DNA of 64,000 nt from Gammaproteobacteria bacterium (GTDB lineage: Bacteria > Pseudomonadota > Gammaproteobacteria > Pseudomonadales > Porticoccaceae), in NCBI GenBank assembly GCA_016708925.1, contig JADJET010000001.1:62001-126000 (forward strand). The letters run 5' to 3'. Within the stretch, counting starts at the first letter, position 1, and each line of letters starts with the position of its first letter. Shown here one piece after another: positions 53,746-61,529 of the stretch. Below the pieces are notes generated by a model. That model ran no database searches. It was not told the DNA's origin and was given only the letters and a program-made list of their open reading frames with translations. The position numbers and the translations under genes are program-made.

Positions 53746-54165
53746 ATGTCGCGGGAAGTATTTGTTCTTCATCCACAGCTTGCTGCCGACAGTCACAGTC
53801 TCGGCGAGACCGCAACCGCCCATGTGCTGCTGCATCGCAACGCGGTTGTGCCCTGGCTGATGCTGGTCCCCAAAACCGAACACTGCGATTTTCTGGAGTT
53901 GCCCGTTGCGCTGCGCGCCGTTCTCATCGACGACTGTGCGCGGCTTGCCCGGTATCTGCGGATGCGCCGGGGTGCCGAGAAAATCAACTTCGCCGCCATC
54001 GGAAATCTGGTGCCGCAGCTCCACCTGCATGTGGTAGGGCGCAGCCTGGGCGACGCCTGCTGGCCACTGCCGGTGTGGGGACATCTGAACGTCACCGCGG
54101 CTTACTCCGAGGCGGAGGTCGCGATCATCCGGGAGGAAGTCCACGCAGTACTGGCGATCGGGTGA
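53746..54165 (+). CDS. HIT-family (histidine triad-like) protein
   Basis: 139 residues of the HIT fold: FVLHPQLAADSHSLGE, VVPWLMLVPKTEHCDFLELP, KINFAAIGNLVPQLHLHVVGR and WPLPVWGHL. The catalytic HxHxH is reduced to H-L-H-V-V in QLHLHVV; this subfamily, with the PAWPxPVWG-like motif, often lacks the third His, so nucleotide hydrolase activity is uncertain. The start at 53746 matches the family N-terminus. Divergent from the alcohol dehydrogenase. Confidence 0.88.
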   Translation: MSREVFVLHPQLAADSHSLGETATAHVLLHRNAVVPWLMLVPKTEHCDFLELPVALRAVLIDDCARLARYLRMRRGAEKINFAAIGNLVPQLHLHVVGRSLGDACWPLPVWGHLNVTAAYSEAEVAIIREEVHAVLAIG

Positions 54166-54214
54166 AAAAGTGCCGGCAAGCGCGGCAATCGGCGGGGCAA
54201 CATCAAGAAAAAAA

Positions 54215-54291
54215 TGGGGTGGCTGACGGGGCTCGAACCCGCGACCACAGGAATCACAATCCTGTGCTCTACCAACTGAGCTACAGCCACC
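54215..54291 (-). tRNA. tRNA-His (anticodon GUG)
   Basis: Acceptor GTGGCTG/CAGCCAC with the extra 5' G (54291) opposite discriminator C, anticodon GTG in AGGATTGTGATTCCT, T-arm GCGGGTTCGAGCCCCGT-like, CCA encoded. A run of seven T follows on the minus strand, suiting termination of the tRNA operon. Confidence 0.97.
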
Positions 54292-54388
54292 ATTGATCTT
54301 CGGGGTATCTCCCCGCGACTGCTCATATCGCCCGGCATTGCCGGTTCCGGCTACCAACGGCCTGTTACTGGTCGCATCGCCCTCGGAA

Positions 54389-54465
<77 letters not shown>

Positions 54466-54528
54466 ACAGTGTCACCCATCTACACGACTCCCGGCAAAAC
54501 TCCCCGGGAGCAGCCATCGTACCCAAAT

Positions 54529-54605
54529 TGGTCGGGGAAGAGGGATTCGAACCCCCGACATCCTGCTCCCAAAGCAGGCGCGCTACCAGACTGCGCTATT
54601 CCCCG
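54529..54605 (-). tRNA. tRNA-Pro (anticodon UGG)
   Basis: 77 bases. Acceptor CGGGGAA with TTCCCCG, anticodon arm CCTGCTTTGGGAGCAGG giving UGG, T-arm GGGGGTTCGAATCCCTC, CCA encoded. First gene of the operon, 27 bases past the -10 hexamer. Confidence 0.97.
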
Positions 54606-54610
54606 AAAAA

Positions 54611-54660
54611 GCCTCGCCGGAGCGAGGCGGCATCATACGCGCGGCCCGGAAAGGGGTCAA
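54611..54660 (-). promoter_or_regulatory. Sigma-70 promoter of the tRNA operon, with a leader hairpin
   Basis: Minus strand: TTGACC (54655-54660), 17-base spacer, TATGAT (54632-54637), then a GC-rich start region, as in stringently controlled stable-RNA promoters. Directly after it a seven-base-pair hairpin GCCTCGC/GCGAGGC is followed by T5 just before tRNA-Pro; it looks like a terminator but lies in the leader. Confidence 0.8.
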
Positions 54661-54744
54661 TTTCAGGAACCGCGTTTGCGCTTCGCTATCGTCCCGGGCA
54701 TCCCCCGTGACAAAATGGCAGCGCAACCGATTCGAGGTAACAGA

Positions 54745-55590
54745 ATGTCCGCAGTGGTACTGGACGGCAAGGCACTGGCAGCGCAGTCCGAAACGGAAAT
54801 CGCCGGTCGTGTGGCTCAGTTGATCGTGGCCAATGGCGGTCATCGACCGATTCTCGCCACCATCCTCGTCGGCGATGACCCCGCCTCCGCCACCTATGTA
54901 CGGATGAAACAGAACGCCTGCGCGCGCGTCGGCATGGCTTCGCGGGCGATCGAATTGCCCAGCGCGACGACCACGGAGCAACTACTCGCCAGCATCGAGG
55001 AACTCAACGCCAACCCGGACTGCCACGGCATCCTGCTGCAACACCCGGTACCGGCCCACATCGACGAACGCCGCTGTTTCGACGCCATCGCGGCCCGCAA
55101 GGACGTCGACGGCGTCACCTGCCTGGGTTTCGGCCGCATGGCGATGGGCGCACCCGCGTACGGATCGGCGACGCCAAGAGGTATCATGCGCCTGCTCGCC
55201 GCTTACGGGATTCCACTTGCCGGCAAGCACGCGGTGGTCGTCGGGCGCAGCGCCATTCTCGGCAAACCCATGGCGATGATGCTGTTGAACGCCAACGCTA
55301 CCGTGACGATCTGTCACTCGCACACGCGCGACCTCCCCGCCATCATCCGCAGTGCTGACATTCTGGTGGGCGCGGTCGGCAAACCGGAGTTTATCCGCGG
55401 CGACTGGATTCGAGACGACACGGTGGTGGTGGATGCGGGCTATCATCCCGGCGGAGTCGGCGACATCGAGTTGAGTGCAATCACAGACCGCGCCCACGCC
55501 TACACCCCGGTCCCCGGAGGAGTCGGTCCGATGACCATCAACACCCTGATCCTGCAAACCCTGGAAGCCGCGGAAACCGGCGCGCGTTGA
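54745..55590 (+). CDS. folD: FolD, methylene-THF dehydrogenase/methenyl-THF cyclohydrolase
   Basis: 281 residues. One-carbon enzyme interconverting methylene-, methenyl- and formyl-THF. Motifs: LVGDDPASATYVRMKQNAC (with the catalytic Lys), GILLQHPVPAHID, KDVDGVTCLGFG and the NADP region HAVVVGRSAILGKPMAMMLL. Ends with PVPGGVGPMTINTLI. The ATG at 54745 follows GAGGTAA. Divergent from the tRNA operon, an order seen in Pseudomonas. Confidence 0.97.
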   Translation: MSAVVLDGKALAAQSETEIAGRVAQLIVANGGHRPILATILVGDDPASATYVRMKQNACARVGMASRAIELPSATTTEQLLASIEELNANPDCHGILLQHPVPAHIDERRCFDAIAARKDVDGVTCLGFGRMAMGAPAYGSATPRGIMRLLAAYGIPLAGKHAVVVGRSAILGKPMAMMLLNANATVTICHSHTRDLPAIIRSADILVGAVGKPEFIRGDWIRDDTVVVDAGYHPGGVGDIELSAITDRAHAYTPVPGGVGPMTINTLILQTLEAAETGAR

Positions 55591-55668
55591 TACGGGCGCT
55601 GTCCCCGGCGCCGGGCCAGCCGGACTCCGCTTGCTGCAATTTCAGTCCACTTACCCCAGGATTCCGAT

Positions 55669-56469
55669 GTGTTCAGTTATGTAGATCCCGGCATTCGCGA
55701 GCAGTTGATCGCCAAGCATCAACTGATCGATCTCGATCGCGACGGTCGCGTCATCGACAAGGACGGCCAGCCATTCATTTCAGTGTTGGGTCCGGTCACC
55801 ATCCCTCGGCTGATTCACGGGCAGGAGGTATCGCTGGAATGGTATCCCTTCGTGCGCCGGGTCGAACTGGCGCAGGTGCTGGATGCCGCCGGTCAGGTCA
55901 CCGACGGCGCGAGCGCCGCGTTTCGCGAACTGCTTCACGCCAACCTGTCGGTAAATTCGGTGTTTGCCCTGCCCGGCTTCCGTCGCGCCGAAAATCCCCT
56001 GGTTCGCGTCCATTCCTGCTGCCTGACCGGCGATATTTTCGGCTCCATGCGCTGCGACTGCGGCCCCCAGCTCGCTGCGGCCTTCGAGCAGATACTGGCG
56101 GCCGGTGGCGGCGCCGTGGTGTATATGTCCGGCCACGAGGGGCGCGGTATCGGTCTCTGGGCCAAGGCCATAACCTACCTGCTCCAGGATGCCGGCCAGG
56201 ATACGTTTCAGGCCAATGTGACCCTCGGGCTGCCGGAGGACTCGCGGGACTTCACCGATGCCGCCGTCGTACTGCGATATCTGTTGTCGGGGCGGCCTGT
56301 GCGCCTGCTATCGAACAACCCTCACAAACGCGAGGATCTCGAACGAGGGGGGCAACAAGTGTCGGAAGTGGTGCCCCTGGTATCGGGCATCACCCGGCAC
56401 AACCTCCGCTATATCCGCTCCAAACGCGGCAAGGGGCATCTGCTGCCGGATCAACTTTCACCGGACTGA
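55669..56469 (+). CDS. GTP cyclohydrolase II-like protein (RibA family)
   Basis: 266 residues with a 70-residue N-terminal extension compared with E. coli RibA. Zinc ligands Cys118, Cys129 and Cys131 in VRVHSCCLTGD and SMRCDCGPQL; catalytic-Arg region HEGRGIGLWAK; LLSNNPHKREDLERGG; C-terminal RSKRGKGHLL. The usual HSEC reads HSCC. Expected to open GTP for riboflavin synthesis, but no other rib gene is nearby and the extension suggests a side subfamily. GTG start at 55669 (the ATG three bases upstream is out of frame). AGGA upstream. Confidence 0.85.
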   Translation: MFSYVDPGIREQLIAKHQLIDLDRDGRVIDKDGQPFISVLGPVTIPRLIHGQEVSLEWYPFVRRVELAQVLDAAGQVTDGASAAFRELLHANLSVNSVFALPGFRRAENPLVRVHSCCLTGDIFGSMRCDCGPQLAAAFEQILAAGGGAVVYMSGHEGRGIGLWAKAITYLLQDAGQDTFQANVTLGLPEDSRDFTDAAVVLRYLLSGRPVRLLSNNPHKREDLERGGQQVSEVVPLVSGITRHNLRYIRSKRGKGHLLPDQLSPD

Positions 56470-56553
56470 CTCGCAGCGGCGCTATGATCAGCCCGAGAAC
56501 CTGAACGAGTGTCACGATCAATCCCACGCACCAATCTTCGCCAGGAGTAGATC

Positions 56554-57555
56554 ATGCGAATTGCCATCAATGGTTACGGCCGCATCGGCCGCTGTGTGTT
56601 GCGTGCGATCAGCGAACGGGGGCTGGAAAGCCAACTGGAGATCGTCGCCATCAACGATCTCACCGACCTCGCCATGATGGCCCACCTGACCCGGGTCGAT
56701 TCCACCCACGGCCTTTTTAACGGCACGGTCGCCAATGCCGGCAGCGACCTGATCGTCAACGGCCGCGCGATCCCCGTCACCGCGCACAAAAATCCCGCCG
56801 ACCTGCCCTGGCGCGCGCTCGGTGTCGATCTGGTGCTGGAGTGCGCCGGCAAGTTCAAGCGCCGCACCGAGCTTGCCGGCCATCTGGATGCCGGCGCACC
56901 CCGGGTGCTGGTGAGCCATCCGGTCGCCGATGCGGATCGGACCGTGGTCTACGGCGTGAACCACAAGGCGCTTACCGCGGCCGAGACCATCGTCTCCAAC
57001 GCGTCCTGCACCACCAACTGCCTGGCGCCCATCGCCAAGATCCTGCATGAGGCCGTCGGCATCGTGCAGGGCGCCATGACGACCATTCATGCCGTCACCA
57101 ACGACCAGCAGCTGCTGGACAAGGCGCACGGCGATCTCTACCGCGCCCGCGGCGCCCTGCAATCCATCATCCCGACGCATACTGGCGCGGCGACCGCGGT
57201 CGGTCTGGTGCTGCCGGAACTCGCCGGCAAACTCACCGGCATGGCGCTGCGCGTGCCGGTGGCCAATGTCTCGCTGGTGGACCTGCACTTCACCGCGCAA
57301 CGCGACACCTCCGCCGACGCAATCAACCAGCTGATGCGCGCGGCCGCCGCCGGCGCCTGGGCCGGTATTCTCGCCTGTAACGAGCTGCCGCTGGTCTCCG
57401 TGGATTTCAACCACAATCCCGCTTCCAGCATTTTCGATGTCAACCACACCAGCGTCAGCGGACGCCAGGTCAAGGTGATGAGCTGGTACGACAACGAATG
57501 GGGCTTCACCAACCGGATGCTCGATGTCGCATTGCACATGGGCAGCCTGCGTTGA
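56554..57555 (+). CDS. Glyceraldehyde-3-phosphate / erythrose-4-phosphate dehydrogenase family
   Basis: 333 residues. NAD motif INGYGRIGRCVLRA, catalytic Cys152 in SNASCTTNCLAPI, His179 in TTIHAVTND, and C-terminal WYDNEWGFTNRMLD. Features are mixed: INDLTDLAMMAHL and IIPTHTGAATAVGL look like GAPDH, whereas ELPLVSVDFNHNP and the NRMLD ending are closer to erythrose-4-phosphate dehydrogenase (Epd). It could supply pyridoxal phosphate synthesis or glycolysis. No pgk or tkt gene follows, unlike typical gap/epd loci. Confidence 0.93.
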   Translation: MRIAINGYGRIGRCVLRAISERGLESQLEIVAINDLTDLAMMAHLTRVDSTHGLFNGTVANAGSDLIVNGRAIPVTAHKNPADLPWRALGVDLVLECAGKFKRRTELAGHLDAGAPRVLVSHPVADADRTVVYGVNHKALTAAETIVSNASCTTNCLAPIAKILHEAVGIVQGAMTTIHAVTNDQQLLDKAHGDLYRARGALQSIIPTHTGAATAVGLVLPELAGKLTGMALRVPVANVSLVDLHFTAQRDTSADAINQLMRAAAAGAWAGILACNELPLVSVDFNHNPASSIFDVNHTSVSGRQVKVMSWYDNEWGFTNRMLDVALHMGSLR

Positions 57556-57600
57556 GCGCCTGAACGGGTACTGACAAGCGGACACGAGAGGTTTTTCGGC

Positions 57601-58341
57601 ATGTTGCAGGATCGTCTGGTGGCCCATCGCGGCTACCGACGCAAATACCCGGAAAACACCCTGCTGGCCTATCGCGAAGCCATTGCCGTGGGCGCCCGGG
57701 CCATTGAAACCGATGTGCTACTGAGCGCCGACCGGCAACCCGTGCTCTACCACGACGCGACCCTGACGCGGGTGAGCGGGCGGCGCGGCCGCATCGACCA
57801 GCTGACCCTGGCGCAGTTGCTGACGCTGCCCGCCCACGAGCCCAAACGCTTCGGCACCGCCTTTGCGGACAACCGCATCACCGCGCTGACGGCGCTGGTC
57901 GAACTGCTGGCGGACCACCCCGGCGTCACCGCCTACATCGAAATCAAGCACGAAGCCCTGGCCTTCGCCGGTATCGAACAGTGCTACCGGATCATTGCGG
58001 ATTGCCTGGCGCCGGTCGCGTCCCAGTGCGTGCTCATCAGCTTCGCCTTCGATGTTATCGCCCATGCCAGCGCGCAGGGCTGGCAGCGCAACGGGCTGGT
58101 GCTGGAACGCTGGTCGGACCACCGCGGCAATGCCGTTGCGGAGATTGCACCGGAAGTCATGTTCTGCAATCACCGCAAGGTGCCGGCACGCGCCGATCTC
58201 AACCAGATCGTGCCCGAGGTCGTGCTATACGAGATCGACTGCCCCGCAACCGCGATCCACTGGTTCCGCCGCGGCGCCGACAGGGTGGAAACCTTCGATA
58301 TCGGCGGCATGATTCAGGCGCTCGCCCGGCACGCGCTGTGA
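57601..58341 (+). CDS. Glycerophosphodiester phosphodiesterase
   Basis: 246 residues, GDPD TIM-barrel: VAHRGYRRKYPENTLLAYREA with the metal/catalytic residues, IETDVLLSADRQPVLYHDATLTR, YIEIKHEALAF. It releases glycerol-3-phosphate from deacylated phospholipids. The stop overlaps the GTG of the glycerol-3-phosphate dehydrogenase gene (GTGA), so product and next enzyme are coupled. Cytosolic (no signal peptide), UgpQ-like. Confidence 0.93.
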   Translation: MLQDRLVAHRGYRRKYPENTLLAYREAIAVGARAIETDVLLSADRQPVLYHDATLTRVSGRRGRIDQLTLAQLLTLPAHEPKRFGTAFADNRITALTALVELLADHPGVTAYIEIKHEALAFAGIEQCYRIIADCLAPVASQCVLISFAFDVIAHASAQGWQRNGLVLERWSDHRGNAVAEIAPEVMFCNHRKVPARADLNQIVPEVVLYEIDCPATAIHWFRRGADRVETFDIGGMIQALARHAL

Positions 58342-59528
58342 GCCCGGAGTTGGCAGACAGCGCCAGCCGATACGACATCGCGGTGATCGGCGGCGGCATC
58401 CACGGCGCCGGCGTTGCCCAGGCGGCAGCCGCGGCGGGTCATTCCGTGCTGTTGGTCGAACGCAGCGCCTGGGGCGCGGGCACCTCGAGCAAATCCAGCA
58501 AGCTGATCCACGGCGGCCTGCGCTACCTGCAAAGTGGTGCGCTGGGCCTGGTGCGCGAAAGTCTCCGCGAGCGCGAGACGCTGCTGCGCATCGCTCCGCA
58601 CCTGGTTCACCGGGCCACGTTTCACATTCCGGTCTACCGGGAGTCCCGCTACCGTCCCTGGCAGTTGTATCTGGGACTGACGCTGTACTGGGCACTTGCC
58701 GGCTTTGGTCGCAGCGGCAGATTCGCGACCTTGTCCGCCTCGGACGCGGACTTTCCCGGACTGCGCCGAAGCGGGTGGCAAACCCTGTTCCGCTATTGCG
58801 ACGCGCGCACCGATGATCGCCGTCTCACCCAGGCAGTAGTGGCTTCTGCGGCCAGTCTGGGTGCCACCCTCGCGTGCCCGGCACGCCTGGAAAGCGCACG
58901 CCGAGTCCGTGACGTCTGGGAAATCGATCTCACCGAACCGCAAGGGATACGTCAGGCTACGGCCCGGATCCTGATCAACTGTGCCGGCCCCTGGGTGGAC
59001 AGCGTCGCCACCACCATCAATCCCACGCCGCCGCGGCCGGCTTTCGACCTGGTTCAGGGGACGCATCTGGTGCTGTCCAGCCCCATCGCGGATCGCTGTT
59101 ATTACCTGGAATCGCCCAGCGACGGCCGCGCGGTCTTTTTCCTCCCCTGGCAGGGCAAATCCCTGCTCGGCACCACGGAAACGCTGTTCCATGGCAACCC
59201 GGATGAGGTGCGGACGACACCGGCCGAGGAGGCTTACCTGCTCGGGGTGCTGCGCCACTATTTTCCCACGGCGGAACCTGTGGTGACGGAGCGGATGGCC
59301 GGGCTGCGCGTTCTGCCGCAGGGCGCGACGACCGTCTTCAAGCGTAGTCGTGAGGTCGTTCTGGTCGCCGATTCCCGGCACCAACCCAGTTACATCGCCA
59401 TCTATGGCGGCAAACTCACCGGCTACCGCGCGACTGCGGCAAAGGTATTGCGCCTGGCCGCCACCGCCCTGCCCCGGCGCCGGATACGGGCCGATACCGC
59501 CCGCCTGGTATTGCCTGACCCGGATTGA
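58338..59528 (+). CDS. FAD-dependent glycerol-3-phosphate dehydrogenase, short GlpD form
   Basis: 396 residues. FAD motif DIAVIGGGIHGAGVAQAAAA, GlpD signature TSSKSSKLIHGGLRYLQ, then the DAO fold ending in RHQPSYIAIYGGKLTGYRATAAKV. It stops there, without the about 100-residue C-terminal DAO_C domain of E. coli GlpD. It should oxidise glycerol-3-phosphate to dihydroxyacetone phosphate and reduce quinone. The GTG start overlaps the phosphodiesterase stop. A 14-base tandem repeat covers the stop codon (59522-59563). Confidence 0.92.
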   Translation: MSPELADSASRYDIAVIGGGIHGAGVAQAAAAAGHSVLLVERSAWGAGTSSKSSKLIHGGLRYLQSGALGLVRESLRERETLLRIAPHLVHRATFHIPVYRESRYRPWQLYLGLTLYWALAGFGRSGRFATLSASDADFPGLRRSGWQTLFRYCDARTDDRRLTQAVVASAASLGATLACPARLESARRVRDVWEIDLTEPQGIRQATARILINCAGPWVDSVATTINPTPPRPAFDLVQGTHLVLSSPIADRCYYLESPSDGRAVFFLPWQGKSLLGTTETLFHGNPDEVRTTPAEEAYLLGVLRHYFPTAEPVVTERMAGLRVLPQGATTVFKRSREVVLVADSRHQPSYIAIYGGKLTGYRATAAKVLRLAATALPRRRIRADTARLVLPDPD

Positions 59529-59563
59529 CTGCCCCGGATTGACTGCCCCGGATTGACTGCCCC
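59522..59563 (+). repeat. Three tandem copies of a 14-base unit at the glpD stop
   Basis: GGATTGACTGCCCC three times in a row; the first copy contains the glpD stop codon (GAT TGA). Probably slippage or a recent micro-duplication. Confidence 0.85.
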
Positions 59564-59641
59564 GCCCGTTGATTTCAATCAATGCAGCCCATCCCCTCCG
59601 CGTCCTATTCTGCTCCCACCCACTCGCACAGGAGCGACACC

Positions 59642-59746
59642 GTGGACAGCCTCAGCGACAAAGAAACCGCCAAAGGACTGGCCATCACCATCGGCACCCT
59701 GGTGGTAGTGATGCTGGCACTCATCCTGGTCTCCATTATCCTCTGA
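59642..59746 (+). CDS. 34-residue single-pass membrane peptide
   Basis: AGGAG nine bases before a GTG start, a charged N-terminus (DSLSDKETAKG), then one strongly hydrophobic helix (LAITIGTLVVVMLALILVSI). Followed by two strong hairpins. Similar in design, not in sequence, to the peptide at 19427. Function unknown. Confidence 0.5.
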   Translation: MDSLSDKETAKGLAITIGTLVVVMLALILVSIIL

Positions 59747-59762
59747 GACGCCAAGTCCGAAC

Positions 59763-59819
59763 CCGCGGGGGGCTGATTCTCACCAGCCCCCCGCGGCGGC
59801 CGTCCCGGTTTTCCGGGAC
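59763..59819 (+). terminator. Twin perfect hairpins after the small membrane gene
   Basis: First stem of 13 base pairs (CCGCGGGGGGCTG with its complement, 59763-59796), second of seven base pairs with a TTTT loop (GTCCCGG/CCGGGAC, 59802-59819). No long T run follows, so the mechanism may differ from the standard intrinsic type. Confidence 0.6.
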
Positions 59820-59898
59820 AACCTGATCGGTGGTCAAATTTGGTCGCGGGTTCTATAGTCGGGACATTGCGAACCATCGGCATCGCCGGGAGTCCACC

Positions 59899-60687
59899 GT
59901 GAACAACCCAGTCCACTCAGTCAGGAAACTTGAACAAACCCGGGGTAAGCCCGAAACCTTCGACTCGCCCCAGGCGGAGCGCCTGCACCGCAAGCAGCGT
60001 CTGGCGGCGGCATTTCGCCTGTTCGGAAAGCTTGGTTTTGACGAAGGCGCCGCCGGCCATATCACGGTCCGCGATCCCGAACGCTCGGATCATTTCTGGG
60101 TGAATCCCTTCGGCGTTTCGTTCAAGCAGATGCGGGTATCCGATCTGCTGCTGGTGAATCATGCCGGGGAGATTGTCGAAGGCGAGGGGTTGCTCAATGC
60201 CGCCGCGTTTGCGATTCACGGCAGTATCCACGCCGCGCGCCCCGATGTGGTGGCCGCCGCCCACGCCCATTCGGTGTACGGCAAGAGCTGGTCGTCCCTC
60301 GGGCGCCCGCTCGATCCCCTCACCCAGGACGCCTGCGCCTTCTACCGGGACCATGTGCTGTTTGACGACTTCACGGGAGTGGTTCTGGACCCTGCGGAGG
60401 GGCGCCGCATCGCCGCTGCACTGGGCCAACACAAAGCGTGCATCCTGCAAAATCACGGGCTGCTCACCGTGGGTGGGAGCGTGGAAGCGGCCGCCTGGTG
60501 GTTCATCACCATGGAGCGTTCGTGTCAGGCGCAACTGCTGGCGGAAGCGGCCGGCACGCCGAAGCTCATCCGTCCGGAAATCGCGCAGCTCACCCGGGAC
60601 ACCATCGGCACCGAGCAATCCGGCTGGTTCAGCTTCCAGCCGCTGTATCAGACCATCGTGGCGGAGCAGCCGGACCTGTTCGGCTGA
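59899..60687 (+). CDS. Class II aldolase/adducin-family protein
   Basis: 262 residues. Zinc-binding His motif AAAHAHSVYGKSWSSLGRPLDP near residue 125 and the later ILQNHGLLTVGGSVEAAAWWF, both typical of the FucA/AraD/adducin fold; GLGFDEGAAGHITVRDPE-like substrate loop near residue 45. This subfamily occurs in many proteobacteria with no defined substrate. The GTG at 59899 after GGGAG is preferred; upstream codons lack homology. It converges with gloB (nine bases between stops). Confidence 0.88.
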   Translation: MNNPVHSVRKLEQTRGKPETFDSPQAERLHRKQRLAAAFRLFGKLGFDEGAAGHITVRDPERSDHFWVNPFGVSFKQMRVSDLLLVNHAGEIVEGEGLLNAAAFAIHGSIHAARPDVVAAAHAHSVYGKSWSSLGRPLDPLTQDACAFYRDHVLFDDFTGVVLDPAEGRRIAAALGQHKACILQNHGLLTVGGSVEAAAWWFITMERSCQAQLLAEAAGTPKLIRPEIAQLTRDTIGTEQSGWFSFQPLYQTIVAEQPDLFG

Positions 60688-60696
60688 TTCCCGGCT

Positions 60697-61487
60697 TCAC
60701 CAGTTGTTGCGCAGTTCCCGCAATTTGACGAACACGGTTTGCGGATCCGGGTGTTCATCGAGGTCCGGAAAAGCCTCGCGGAGGCGCGCGATCACAACGG
60801 GGTTTTGCAGGCGAAAGAAGGTGTTGATCTCTTCTCCTGCGCCAGCGTGGACACCAGGGCCCGCGCCGGATCCTGCGCTTCCGTCCGGGTCAGCAGGTCC
60901 CGGGCTACCGTGTTATCCGGCTCCCGGTCCAGGGTGAACTTCAGATTGTTGTTGATGTAGTCATGCCCGGGATACACCCGGGTGCGGTCGTCGAGCTTCG
61001 CCAACTGCTCCGCGAAGGTGTGGTAGAGCTGCACCGGATGACCACCGTGGTGGCAGTTTCCCGCTCCGGCATTGAACAGGGTGTCGCCGCAAAACAGCGC
61101 CGGCTGCTCGGTCTTGGTCAGCAGGCAGATGTGGCACATCGTATGCCCCGGCGTATCCAGCGCCAGCAGCTCGACGGTGCGGCCAACCTTGATGACATCG
61201 CCGGCAACGAGACCGCGATCCATATCCGCAATGCTGTTACGCGCGTTGGTATGCGCGAGCACTTTGGCACCGGTTGCGGCGACGAGCGGCGCATTGCCGC
61301 CGGTGTGATCGAAGTGCTCGTGGGTATTGAGGATCTGGGTGATCTGCCAGCCCCGGTCTTTTGCCACCGCCAAGCACAGTTCGTGGGCGAGCGGGTCCAC
61401 CGCCAGCGCCTCGCCGGTTTCCGGGCAGGCGATCAGGTAATTGAAATTGCGATAATCATTGCCGGTCCAGATCTGCTCGACAAGCAT
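60697..61487 (-). CDS. gloB: Hydroxyacylglutathione hydrolase (glyoxalase II), frameshifted near the C-terminus
   Basis: Metallo-beta-lactamase fold: metal motif LNTHEHFDHTGGN, DTPGHTMCHICL, FCGDTLFNAGAGNCHHG, VYPGHDYINNNLKF. After LAQEK the frame breaks; restoring one A at 60832-60833 gives the normal ending EINTFFRLQNPVV to LRELRNNW and about 263 residues, the usual GloB length. It hydrolyses S-lactoylglutathione. As written, the last 40 or so residues of the glutathione-binding domain are lost. It is not beside rnhA/mltD as in enterics. Confidence 0.9.
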
Positions 61488-61529
61488 GGTGGTATCTCCC
61501 GTTTAGCGCCGTGTTCCACCGGCAGAACA

